39,741 nt of DNA, from positions 1-39,741 of the forward strand of contig JAIDSM010000042.1 in NCBI GenBank assembly GCA_029061225.1, read 5' to 3'. This DNA is from Muribaculaceae bacterium (lineage in GTDB: Bacteria; Bacteroidota; Bacteroidia; Bacteroidales; Muribaculaceae). A program made the translations under genes and the position numbers. Below, in pieces: positions 18,016-25,155 of this stretch; the stretch's first letter is position 1, and the number at the start of each line of letters is the position of its first letter. The notes under the pieces were generated by a model, which ran no database searches, was not told the origin of the DNA, and was given only the letters and a program-made list of their open reading frames with translations.

Positions 18016-18075
18016 ATCGCAATTTATCGCAATTTATCGCAATTTATCGCAAATTGCGATAAATTAATTTTTATA
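18016..18075. repeat. ATCGCAATTT array, left copy
   Basis: Three ATCGCAATTT decamers (18016-18045), then the palindrome ATCGCAAATTGCGAT (18046-18060) and an AT-rich tail. Bases 18021-18075 are identical to 19589-19643, so the Fic gene is bracketed by a 55-bp perfect direct repeat. The remainder of 17920-18190 is AT-rich with no recognised feature. Confidence 0.9.
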
Positions 18076-18190
18076 CACCTGATTTTTATTACCTTACCCC
18101 TATATACATCAACCAAATACCCATAAATTTCAATAAGCACATCTTTATAATCTTAACTATTTATCTACCATAGCATTGCAAAATAAATTA

Positions 18191-18229
18191 TCGCAAATTT
18201 TGATATATTGCGAAAAATTACGATATTTG
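18191..18229 (+). promoter_or_regulatory. Fic gene promoter overlapped by a TCGCAA/TTGCGA operator
   Basis: TTTG (18199-18202), 19-bp spacer, GATATTTG (18222-18229). Across the -33 element lies an inverted repeat, TCGCAA (18191-18196) and TTGCGA (18208-18213), with the same half-sites as the palindromes in the flanking repeats. A protein bound here would block transcription. Confidence 0.6.
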
Positions 18230-18258
18230 CACATTGAATATTATACCTGCTTAAAATA

Positions 18259-19587
18259 ATGATTGAGAATCCGCCTTCTACCAATCCCCTCATGATCAGC
18301 GAGGATACACTTGATTGTCTCCAGAAAGAGGAGATAGCCACCAGCATAAAGAAAATCACAGATGAGTACCTTTATTGGACAGATGTAAAATACAGAGCTC
18401 AGTCATTGGGATTGACCAAAGAAAATCTCTGGAATGCCGTTAAGTATTCACGAATGTTGACAGACATCAAGATTGATGGATTTGAGAATATTCATTTCTC
18501 TCTATCAAACTCAATGCAACGAAAGTGTCATGAATTCGATATGAATTTCGGAGGTTCATGGGGTGCTTCCAAGATATTTCCAGATGATAAGTCAACGCAG
18601 GAACTATATCTCGTAAGTTCCATAATGGAGGAAGCAATAGCCTCCAGCCAGATGGAAGGAGCCGCCACAACGAGAGAAGTTGCAAAAGATATGCTCCGTA
18701 GAAAAATAAGTCCTAAGGATAAAAGTCAGCGGATGATTCTCAACAACTACAATACCATAAATTTCATACGTGACCACGCTAAGGAAGACCTCACACCGGA
18801 ATTGATCATGCAGATCCACGGTATGATGACAGAAGGAGCCTTGGATGTAGAAGACGCAGCAGGACGCTTTCGGAAATCGGAAGAAAATATCGTAGTGGGG
18901 AATGGCATAACAGGAGAGACTGTACACACTCCCCCGTCGGCTGATTGTCTGCCAGATTTCATTGATCGGCTATGCGTATTCTTCAATGACAATTCGCCCA
19001 AACTCTTCATTCATCCAATAATCAGGGGAATTATCATCCACTTCCTGATAGGATACTATCATCCGTTTGCAGATGGCAACGGCAGAACAGCGCGCGCACT
19101 GTTCTATTGGTATATGATGAGAAACAATTACTGGCTGGTGCAGTATCTTTCTATCTCAAGAATTATCAGAGGGTCAAAGAAATCCTATGAAAAGGCATAT
19201 CTTTATACGGAGCATGACTCCAACGACATAGGCTATTTCATTCAATACAATTTAGATGTATTGAAAAAATCTTTCGACGAACTGCAGAAATACCTTATTA
19301 AGAAATATCAGGAGAAAAAGAAATCAGAAAGATTGCTTCATCTTGGCAACATAACGCCCCGACAAGCAGAGATCCTTAATCGATTCATTGAGAATCCGGA
19401 TGAAATCATGTCTTCAGTAGATGTAATGAGTCGTTTCGGAGTAAGTTCGGGTACCGCTAAGTCTGACCTTAAAGACTTAACAAGAAAGCTGTTCCTTAAG
19501 GAAATAGCCCTTAACGGCAGAACAAAAGGATATATCCGTAACGATAGCTTTCAAGAGATGATAAGCAGCCCCAAGAAACAACATTAA
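18259..19587 (+). CDS. Fic-domain AMPylase with C-terminal winged helix
   Basis: 442 residues. The Fic core carries the full catalytic motif HPFADGNGRTAR (268-279), predicted to transfer AMP from ATP to a target hydroxyl. An N-terminal inhibitory helix with [S/T]xxxE[G/N] (S129-S-Q-M-E133-G134) makes it class II, i.e. self-inhibited. Residues ~365-430 (ITPRQAEILNRF...SSVDVMSRFGVSSGTAKSDLKDL) form a winged-helix DNA-binding domain common in bacterial Fic proteins. No separate antitoxin is needed or seen. The flanking and promoter TCGCAA repeats suggest autoregulation through that domain (inference). Start ATG 18259 follows the promoter at 18199-18229 by about 30 nt. Confidence 0.93.
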   Translation: MIENPPSTNPLMISEDTLDCLQKEEIATSIKKITDEYLYWTDVKYRAQSLGLTKENLWNAVKYSRMLTDIKIDGFENIHFSLSNSMQRKCHEFDMNFGGSWGASKIFPDDKSTQELYLVSSIMEEAIASSQMEGAATTREVAKDMLRRKISPKDKSQRMILNNYNTINFIRDHAKEDLTPELIMQIHGMMTEGALDVEDAAGRFRKSEENIVVGNGITGETVHTPPSADCLPDFIDRLCVFFNDNSPKLFIHPIIRGIIIHFLIGYYHPFADGNGRTARALFYWYMMRNNYWLVQYLSISRIIRGSKKSYEKAYLYTEHDSNDIGYFIQYNLDVLKKSFDELQKYLIKKYQEKKKSERLLHLGNITPRQAEILNRFIENPDEIMSSVDVMSRFGVSSGTAKSDLKDLTRKLFLKEIALNGRTKGYIRNDSFQEMISSPKKQH

Positions 19588-19588
19588 A

Positions 19589-19643
19589 AATTTATCGCAA
19601 TTTATCGCAATTTATCGCAAATTGCGATAAATTAATTTTTATA
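19589..19643. repeat. ATCGCAATTT array, right copy
   Basis: Perfect 55-bp direct repeat of 18021-18075: two decamers, the palindrome ATCGCAAATTGCGAT at 19614-19628, and the same AT-rich tail. It begins immediately after the Fic stop codon. Confidence 0.9.
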
Positions 19644-19677
19644 TGCCTGCATATTAATCAATTATCCCATTCAGGCA

Positions 19678-19782
19678 TCTCATACAATGAAACACGGCCA
19701 ACTCTCACAATGAAAACCGGCCAACTCTCACAATGAAAACCGGCCAACTCTCACAATGAAATACATCCAACTCTCACAAATA
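19678..19782. repeat. 23-bp tandem repeats upstream of a DUF4143 ATPase
   Basis: Units begin at 19695, 19718, 19741 and 19764, each exactly 23 bp, with the core CCAACTCTCACAATGAAA; a partial unit precedes them (19678-19694) and the last is degraded. The array ends about 13 bp before the -33 element of the ATPase promoter, a position suited to a regulator-binding array. Confidence 0.88.
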
Positions 19783-19794
19783 ATTTTCATAAAT

Positions 19795-19826
19795 ATTGCA
19801 TAATCAAATTTTTAGTATTAAATTTG
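19795..19826 (+). promoter_or_regulatory. Promoter of DUF4143 ATPase 1
   Basis: ATTG (19795-19798), 20-bp spacer, TAAATTTG (19819-19826). The in-frame TTG at 19824 lies inside this box and is not the start; ATG 19845 is. Confidence 0.75.
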
Positions 19827-19844
19827 CCGTCTAATCTATATATT

Positions 19845-21119
19845 ATGCACAAATATCGAAAAAGAATAGTTGACAAACTTCTTGAATATAGACTTGAAGA
19901 AATGGGGGCCGTGTTGATAGAAGGTCCTAAATGGTGTGGCAAAACCACTACTGCGGAACAACAATCGCATAGTAAGATACTTCTTGCAGATCCCCAGACA
20001 AGACAGCAGTATGTCGAATTATTGCAGATCAATCCTTCGATAATCCTAAATGGTGAGACCCCGAGACTTATTGATGAGTGGCAAATAGCTCCTCAGATCT
20101 GGGATGCCGTGCGGGCTGAAGTTGACCGCAGGGGAGAAACCGGTCAGTTTATCCTTACCGGATCTGCAGTACCACCCTCCTCCGAAGATATATATCATAG
20201 TGGGACCGGAAGATACGCTTGGCTTACCATGCGGACAATGTCCTTATGGGAATCAGGCGATTCTTCGGGAGAAATCAGTTTGAAAAGGATTTTTGAAGGA
20301 GACTCTAATCAATTTAGCACAAATGATTATCCCTTGGAAAGAATAGCATATCTCACATGTCGGGGTGGATGGCCAGCGGCCATCCCTCTCAATGAAAGGG
20401 CATCTCTCAGGGTCAGCGTGAATTACACCGATGCAATCGTAAAAAGAGATGTGGGGCGTACTGAAAAGCAATTAAATGATTCCGAGATGGTCAGAAAAAT
20501 ATTGCGATCGTATGCTCGTATTCAGGGAACACAGACTCCTGCCACAGTCATACTTGACGACATATCCCCTACGATTGCCTCCGGCATCTCAATCAATACC
20601 CTCCATGCATATCTAAAAGCACTAAAAGAAATCTTCGTAATTGAAGATATGCCTTCATGGAATCCAAATCTTAAGTCAAAAACAGCAATACGAACAGCCG
20701 ATACCAGATATTTCACAGATCCGTCAATTGCAGTGGCCTCACTTGGGCTCGGACCAAACGATTTGATCAACGATCTGAAGACATTCGGACTCATCTTCGA
20801 GTCCCTATGCGTAAGGGATCTCCGCATCTATGCCGAGGCCCTGGACGGGAACGTCTACCATTACCGAGATAAAACAGGTCTGGAATGCGATGCGGTGATA
20901 CACCTACGCAACGGCTCTTACGGACTTGTCGAAATCAAATTAGGGGGTGATAATGCAATCGAACACGCGGCTGAGACGCTTACCAAGCTTGCGTCTAAGA
21001 TCGATGAGCAAAAGATGGGAAAACCAGCATTCCTTATGGTGCTTACCGCTGTAGGGCCTTACGCATTCAAAAGGAAAGACGGTATCTGGATTGTGCCAAT
21101 AGGATGCCTTAAAGACTGA
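19845..21119 (+). CDS. DUF4143-family AAA-ATPase 1
   Basis: 424 residues. N-terminal P-loop NTPase with Walker A GPKWCGKTTT (about 27-36) and Walker B RLIDEWQ (Asp77, Glu78), sensor-like FILTGSA, then the DUF4143 region. Its C-terminus carries a PD-(D/E)XK-like pattern (GLECDAVIHL...YGLVEIKLG). Such ATPases are widespread in Bacteroidetes and many other bacteria; the biochemical role is unsettled, with proposals ranging from toxin-like to DNA-associated functions. The start was chosen from the promoter position. It is a singleton gene with a private 23-bp repeat array upstream. Confidence 0.88.
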   Translation: MHKYRKRIVDKLLEYRLEEMGAVLIEGPKWCGKTTTAEQQSHSKILLADPQTRQQYVELLQINPSIILNGETPRLIDEWQIAPQIWDAVRAEVDRRGETGQFILTGSAVPPSSEDIYHSGTGRYAWLTMRTMSLWESGDSSGEISLKRIFEGDSNQFSTNDYPLERIAYLTCRGGWPAAIPLNERASLRVSVNYTDAIVKRDVGRTEKQLNDSEMVRKILRSYARIQGTQTPATVILDDISPTIASGISINTLHAYLKALKEIFVIEDMPSWNPNLKSKTAIRTADTRYFTDPSIAVASLGLGPNDLINDLKTFGLIFESLCVRDLRIYAEALDGNVYHYRDKTGLECDAVIHLRNGSYGLVEIKLGGDNAIEHAAETLTKLASKIDEQKMGKPAFLMVLTAVGPYAFKRKDGIWIVPIGCLKD

Positions 21120-21181
21120 TTTATCATTATTAAAACCGACAACTAATGGTAATATGTAACAGGGAGTGATTCACAAAAGAA

Positions 21182-21634
21182 TCACTCCCTGAGTCTTGAG
21201 TCGATAATGATCGTCACGGGGCCGTCGTTGATTAAAGCTACCTTCATGTCGGCGCCGAAAACACCTGTCTTTACCTCTCGGCCTAAAAGCTGTGACAGCT
21301 TACGGCAGTAGAGTTCATACATCGGCACTGCAAGTTCATGGACTGCGGCATGTATGTAGCTCGGACGGTTGCCTTTCTTCGTTGATGCCATGAGAGTGAA
21401 CTGGCTTACGGCCAATACGTCTCCACCGACATCAAGTACCGATCGGTTCATCACCCCGTTTTCATCAGGGAATATCCGCATCGAGGCGGTCTTGGCCGCC
21501 AGCCACTCCACATCGGCCGGAGTGTCGCCCTCCGCTATTCCTACGAGCACCATCAGTCCTGTGCCGATGCTGCTGAAAAGCTCCCCGTCTATGGTCACCG
21601 AAGCCTCGCTGACCCGTTGAATCACCAACCTCAT
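21182..21634 (-). CDS. dtd: D-aminoacyl-tRNA deacylase
   Basis: 150 residues, full family length. Starts MRLVIQRVSEASVTIDGE and has the two active-site signatures of DTD: SQFTLMA (near 77-83) and the NDGPVT motif carrying the cross-subunit Gly-Pro (near 136-141). Function: hydrolyses D-amino acids (and glycine on tRNA-Ala) from mischarged tRNA in the cytoplasm, a translation proofreading step. It begins directly after the stop of the ABM-domain gene (TAA then ATG, no gap), so the two are co-transcribed. Confidence 0.97.
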   Translation of the reverse strand: MRLVIQRVSEASVTIDGELFSSIGTGLMVLVGIAEGDTPADVEWLAAKTASMRIFPDENGVMNRSVLDVGGDVLAVSQFTLMASTKKGNRPSYIHAAVHELAVPMYELYCRKLSQLLGREVKTGVFGADMKVALINDGPVTIIIDSRLRE

Positions 21635-21913
21635 TTAGAAGTCGAACTTCTCGAGGGTCATGGTGGAGTACTTCTCAATCTCGGGGACAAGACGCTTGAA
21701 GTGGTCGGAAGCCATATGCGCCTTCAGGTCTTCTTCCGAAGCCCATGTCTCCATAATGAGATAACGGTCGTCGTTGGTCGTCGACTTATAAAGGTCGTAA
21801 CCGATGCAACCTTTGTCACGAAGCGAGAATTCCACAAGTTCAGTCGCTTTCTCGACGAGCTTATCGCGGTTCTCGCTCGTCTCTACAATCATTGATACAT
21901 TTAGTCTTACCAT
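21635..21913 (-). CDS. ABM-domain protein (putative quinol monooxygenase)
   Basis: 92 residues, a single ferredoxin-like antibiotic-biosynthesis-monooxygenase (ABM/YgiN-like) fold: MVRLNVSMIVETSENRDKLVEKATEL, then GCIGYDLYKST, YLIMETWASEEDLKAHMASDHFKRL. The central W, the HMASDHF helix and the length are typical. The real substrate of most members is unknown; some oxidise quinols or are heme-related. It is the first gene of the unit with dtd. No consensus promoter is seen upstream; instead a TTTAAGTTTCGCA/heptamer element sits 13 bp away. Confidence 0.82.
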   Translation of the reverse strand: MVRLNVSMIVETSENRDKLVEKATELVEFSLRDKGCIGYDLYKSTTNDDRYLIMETWASEEDLKAHMASDHFKRLVPEIEKYSTMTLEKFDF

Positions 21914-21926
21914 TTTCTTTTTATAT

Positions 21927-21985
21927 TTAAGTTTCGCAAGCTCAACTTAAGGGTTAATGGGTTAACGGTTATGGGTTATATCGGA
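21927..21985. repeat. Lead-in plus degenerate TTAAGGG array
   Basis: TTTAAGTTTCGCAAGCTCAA at 21927-21946, one mismatch from bases 3-22, followed by TTAAGGG (21948-21954), TTAATGGG, TTAACGG and TTATGGG. This is the same dispersed element as at the window start, in the same orientation. Confidence 0.8.
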
Positions 21986-22065
21986 TTTACGCCATAGCCC
22001 TTGAATTGGACTTGCTTAAGTTGATATCAGTGATATAACGCCTCACGCCACGGGTCGGTTTACTC

Positions 22066-22201
22066 AGATATGGGTAGGCGGTTTGGCTACGCCCAAGCTA
22101 AAGCAAGTCCCAACCGCCGCGCGCAAGAATAAGATAGCGACAATCGGTATAGCGTAGGAACTACGGCTCGGAGGCGGTTAGGAAACCGCCTACCCATATC
22201 T
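22066..22201. repeat. 136-bp element with 19-bp perfect terminal inverted repeats
   Basis: AGATATGGGTAGGCGGTTT (22066-22084) and its exact reverse complement (22183-22201) enclose 98 bp. Inside, CCAACCGCC and GGCGGTTAGG form further complementary segments. It has no ORF, so it could be a MITE-like non-autonomous element or a large folded RNA/DNA cruciform. It lies in the 415-bp gap between the dtd unit and the DXS-like gene. No clear target-site duplication was identified. Confidence 0.75.
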
Positions 22202-22328
22202 ATAATTATAATCCGGATGCGGAAATTGGGTACAGATTCCGTAATATTGGTATAAGAAATCCCGAATCGGATTCAAACACATATACGACAAATGGCGTTT
22301 TATTTACAAATAAACATTTAAAACACTT

Positions 22329-24098
22329 ATGGAAAATAACATTGATCTCTCAGAAATAAAATCTCCGGCAGACATCCGCAAGATGAGTCTTCCGGAACTG
22401 AAACAGCTGGCCGCCGAACTCCGCGGCACACTTATCGAGAAACTCTCCGTACATGGCGGCCATGTAGGTCCGAACCTCGGTATGGTGGAGGCTGTCATAG
22501 CGCTCCACTACGTCTTCGACACACCTGAAGATAAGATTGTCTTCGATGTATCCCACCAGACATACCCCCACAAGATGATCACGGGCCGAATGCAGGCGTT
22601 CACCGACCCGGCACATTATGATGACGTGACCGGCTACACCAATCCCGATGAAAGCCCGTACGATCTCTATTCTCTCGGACATACGTCTTCAGCCGTTGCT
22701 CTCGCAGCGGGACTCGCAAAGGCGCGTGACCTGAAGGGAGACAAGGAGAACGTGGTGGCAGTGATCGGCGACGGTTCGCTGAGCGGCGGTGTCGCTTTCG
22801 AGGGTCTTGACTATGGCGCGACACTCGGCTCCAACTTCATCGTAGTCGTCAACGACAACCAGATGAGCATCGCCGAGAATCACGGCGGCATATACGCCGA
22901 CCTGCGCCTTCTCCGGAACACCAACGGCGAGGGGGAGCCCAACCTCTTCCGCTCGATGGGCTACGCCTACCGCTACGTGAAATACGGCAACGACCTCAAG
23001 AGCCTTATCGAGATGTTCCAGTCGGTAAAGGGCATCAACTATCCTGTGGTGGTACACATCAATACTGAAAAGGGTATGGGCCTTAAGGTAGCAGAGGAAG
23101 ACAAGGAGGATTTCCACTTCTCCGGCCCGTTCGATCCCAAGACCGGCGCGCCGCGCTATGAGGGACCGAAGGATGGTCCTGAAGACTACAGCGAAGTCTT
23201 CGCCAGGAAGATGCTCGCGAAGATGAAGGAAGACGGCAGGGTTGTGACCATCACCGCCGGAACTCCGGGAGTGCTCGGCTTCGACAAGGCTCGCCGTCTT
23301 GAAGCCGGTAAGCAGTTTGTCGATGTAGGTATCGCCGAGCAGTCGGCAGTCGACGTTGCCAGCGGACTTGCGAAGGGAGGTATGCGTCCCGTAGTAGGAT
23401 TCGTCAGCAGTTTCCTTCAGAGGGCATTCGACCAGTTCAGCCAGGACATCGCGCTCAACAAGCAGGCAGCTACATTCGTGGTCTTCTACGGCTCCATGTT
23501 CGGCATGAACGACGAGACCCACCTCGGGTTCTTCGACATAGCACTGCTCTCCAACATACCTAACCTCCTATATCTCGCACCTACATGCAAGGAGGAGTTC
23601 GAGGCTATGCTTGACTGGTCTGTAAAGCAGGACAAGTTAGCGGTGGTAGTCCGCACACCGGGTTCTTCAGCAGTTTCCAACAAGGAGATCCAGATACTCG
23701 ATGACTATTCGAAGGCGGAATACGACATCGTCCGCCGCGGAGAGAAGGTAGCATTGATTGGCGCTGGGTCGATGTTCACCTATATGTCTTTGGCCGCAGA
23801 TATGCTTGCCGAGCAGGGAGTCAACGCCACCCTCATCAATCCGCGTGAGCTTTCTACACTCGATACCGCGACACTTGACTCGCTCAAGGACTACAGCGTG
23901 GTGATCACGGCGGAAGACGGCATCATAGACGGCGGCTACGGCCAGAAGGTAGCGTCATATCTGGGCGAGGCACCCGTGAAGGTCGTCAACCTCGGACTTC
24001 CGAAGAAGTTCCTCAACCGCTACGACTACTCCGCCCTCCAGAAGGAATGCGGCCTGACGCCGGAGCAGATAGCTCAGACTGCGCTTGCAGCGTTGTAA
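22329..24098 (+). CDS. Divergent DXS-like thiamine-diphosphate enzyme
   Basis: 589 residues, 30-50 shorter than typical 1-deoxy-D-xylulose-5-phosphate synthase, but with its order of domains: GGHVGPNLGMVEAVIALHYVF (43-63), the ThDP motif GDGSLSGG...NDN (147-177), the pyrimidine-domain GIAEQSAV (335-342, catalytic-type Glu337), FLQRAFDQ and a C-terminal transketolase domain. Compared with canonical DXS, AEQHAV has Ser for His, the DRAG segment is FYGS, and the YPRG segment reads RTPG. The arginines of those last two motifs are the ones known to hold the phosphate of glyceraldehyde 3-phosphate. It could be a second, specialised synthase with another acceptor; a separate canonical dxs would be expected elsewhere. 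Single gene with its own terminator. Confidence 0.8.
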   Translation: MENNIDLSEIKSPADIRKMSLPELKQLAAELRGTLIEKLSVHGGHVGPNLGMVEAVIALHYVFDTPEDKIVFDVSHQTYPHKMITGRMQAFTDPAHYDDVTGYTNPDESPYDLYSLGHTSSAVALAAGLAKARDLKGDKENVVAVIGDGSLSGGVAFEGLDYGATLGSNFIVVVNDNQMSIAENHGGIYADLRLLRNTNGEGEPNLFRSMGYAYRYVKYGNDLKSLIEMFQSVKGINYPVVVHINTEKGMGLKVAEEDKEDFHFSGPFDPKTGAPRYEGPKDGPEDYSEVFARKMLAKMKEDGRVVTITAGTPGVLGFDKARRLEAGKQFVDVGIAEQSAVDVASGLAKGGMRPVVGFVSSFLQRAFDQFSQDIALNKQAATFVVFYGSMFGMNDETHLGFFDIALLSNIPNLLYLAPTCKEEFEAMLDWSVKQDKLAVVVRTPGSSAVSNKEIQILDDYSKAEYDIVRRGEKVALIGAGSMFTYMSLAADMLAEQGVNATLINPRELSTLDTATLDSLKDYSVVITAEDGIIDGGYGQKVASYLGEAPVKVVNLGLPKKFLNRYDYSALQKECGLTPEQIAQTALAAL

Positions 24099-24139
24099 GT
24101 TGGACGTTTTACGTTGGACGTTTTAAGTTATAGATAAAT

Positions 24140-24189
24140 AGAAAGCCGTCATCACGTTTCAATCAAGAATCGCGATGACGGCTATTTCT
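24140..24189 (+). terminator. Terminator of the DXS-like gene
   Basis: AGCCGTCATC (24144-24153) pairs with GATGACGGCT (24174-24183), extended by AGAAA/TTTCT across one bulge, and ends in a T-rich stretch. Just upstream is a short direct repeat of GTTGGACGTTTTA (24100-24126). Confidence 0.8.
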
Positions 24190-24319
24190 GTATTTGGCAA
24201 GATTGCAAAAATGCAACCGGGTTGCAAACATCGTCGGCGTGCCTTCATATTGACATGCGGATTGCTATATTAATAGAATTCAACTTTCGTAAGCTTAAGT
24301 TGAGGGTTATATCAGCTCT

Positions 24320-24367
24320 ACCCCCATTTAACCCGATAACCCTTAAGTGAGGCTTCGAACTTAAATA
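24320..24367. repeat. Inverted copy of the lead-in/heptamer element
   Basis: Read on the minus strand from 24365: TTTAAGTTCGAAGCCTCA, then CTTAAGGG, TTATCGGG, TTAAATGGG. It matches the elements at 3-73 and 21927-21985 but in opposite orientation, and abuts the truncated cation-efflux gene. Confidence 0.7.
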
Positions 24368-24370
24368 TTA

Positions 24371-24795
24371 AAAAGAATAGCGCTCAACGTAGGCGACGCC
24401 ATAGCATGGGTAGCGGGAGCCGGCGTGATAGTCAACGGTATTACGACATGGCTTTTCCTGAAGGATAAGGAGAAAGACCTGAACGTCAAGGGAGCTTACG
24501 CCATATGCTTGCCGACACGCTCGTATCTGTCGGAGTGGTCGTAGCCGGAATCGTCATCCACTTCACAGATTGGTATTTCATCGACCCGATTATCGGTATA
24601 GCGATAGCCATCATGATCGGCTGGTCTACATGGAGCCTGCTTTCGGAGAGTTTCAGGCTTTCGATAGATGCCGTCCCGGAGTCCATCGACATGAAGCGGC
24701 TTGAGGAAGCCCTTCAGGCGGTGGAAGGGGTAGCCGTAGAGGCGGAGACTGAACATTGCGCCTGCTCCGACAAGGATATAATAGCCAACGAATAA
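24371..24795 (+). pseudogene. Truncated, frameshifted cation-efflux (CDF) gene
   Basis: A remnant of a CDF transporter (CzcD/ZitB type). The first frame reads ...AGAGVIVNGITTWLFLKDKEKDLNVKGAYA up to about 24503, then the reading continues one frame over as MLADTLVSVGVVVAGIVIH...DPIIGIAIAIMIGWSTWSLLSESFRLSIDAVPESID. Restoring one base near 24502 would give the family sequence GAYAHMLADTL with its zinc-binding HxxxD. The first three membrane helices are missing, and the cytoplasmic C-terminal domain stops after AVEGV. The 5' break coincides with the repeat at 24320-24367. It cannot function as a transporter. Confidence 0.85.
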
Positions 24796-24820
24796 AAAAT
24801 AAATTGGCAAGTTGAAAGCG

Positions 24821-24847
24821 AAAGTGTGTAATAGAATTACACACTTT
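24821..24847 (+). terminator. Hairpin at the left edge of RNA element copy 1
   Basis: AAAGTGTGTAAT (24821-24832), loop AGA, ATTACACACTTT (24836-24847), then TGT. A partly matching hairpin occupies the same place in copy 2 (from 30229). It may insulate the RNA promoter from upstream transcription. Confidence 0.6.
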
Positions 24848-24850
24848 TGT

Positions 24851-24882
24851 CTTGGAGTTTTGCGTAATTTGATGTAATTTTG
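24851..24882 (+). promoter_or_regulatory. Promoter of RNA element copy 1
   Basis: CTTG (24851-24854), 20-bp spacer, TAATTTTG (24875-24882). Copy 2 conserves both boxes and the spacing while the spacer sequence differs, which supports function. Confidence 0.75.
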
Positions 24883-24887
24883 CAGTG

Positions 24888-25057
24888 CAAAACCGGTTGG
24901 ATCCTAATTCCCGACCGGCAGGGAAGATTACATCACCCCGGCAATTCGGCTGCTTAGGCAGCAGGAAGTGATGAGAACCGCTCTTCTTTCCTTGGTGTCT
25001 CCCAACAAAGACACCTAAATGAAAATATCAATTGCATCCGGTGTGCAATATTTTTTT
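24888..25057 (+). ncRNA. Candidate structured RNA / attenuator, copy 1
   Basis: About 170 nt from promoter to an intrinsic terminator. Visible helices: CCGGTTGG (24893-24900) with CCGACCGG (24911-24918); CATCAC (24931-24936) with GTGATG (24968-24973) enclosing GCTGC-TTAG-GCAGC (24949-24962); GGTGTCT (24994-25000) with AGACACC (25009-25015); and the terminator ATTGCA-TCCGGTG-TGCAAT (25031-25049) followed by A and seven T. A second copy at 30295-30463 keeps the helices at 24931-24973 and the terminator. It lies 5' of a small HTH gene. I do not recognise it as a named RNA family. Confidence 0.65.
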
Positions 25058-25155
25058 GACCGACAGCCCCACGCTGTCTCCAAAGTGTATTGATCTAAAT
25101 CGACACACTAATGGGGAAGTAGCAGGCTGACAAGAAAAAAGATGCAATTGATATG
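25025..25155 (+). promoter_or_regulatory. Alternative pairing of terminator arm with HTH start codon
   Basis: The 14 bases ATATCAATTGCATC (25025-25038), which include the left arm of the terminator, are exactly complementary to GATGCAATTGATAT (25141-25154), which ends in the first two bases of the HTH start codon (25153). Forming one helix excludes the other, so this can couple termination to translation. In copy 2 the same pairing holds with one G-U pair. Between them is a hairpin GACAGC-CCCAC-GCTGTC. Confidence 0.6.

Noticed and set aside
19678..19782. Possible CRISPR array
   Set aside because: Units are contiguous 23-bp repeats without spacers, and no cas genes are present.
22689..23522. 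277-residue minus-strand ORF
   Set aside because: Antisense to conserved parts of the DXS-like gene; no domain visible.
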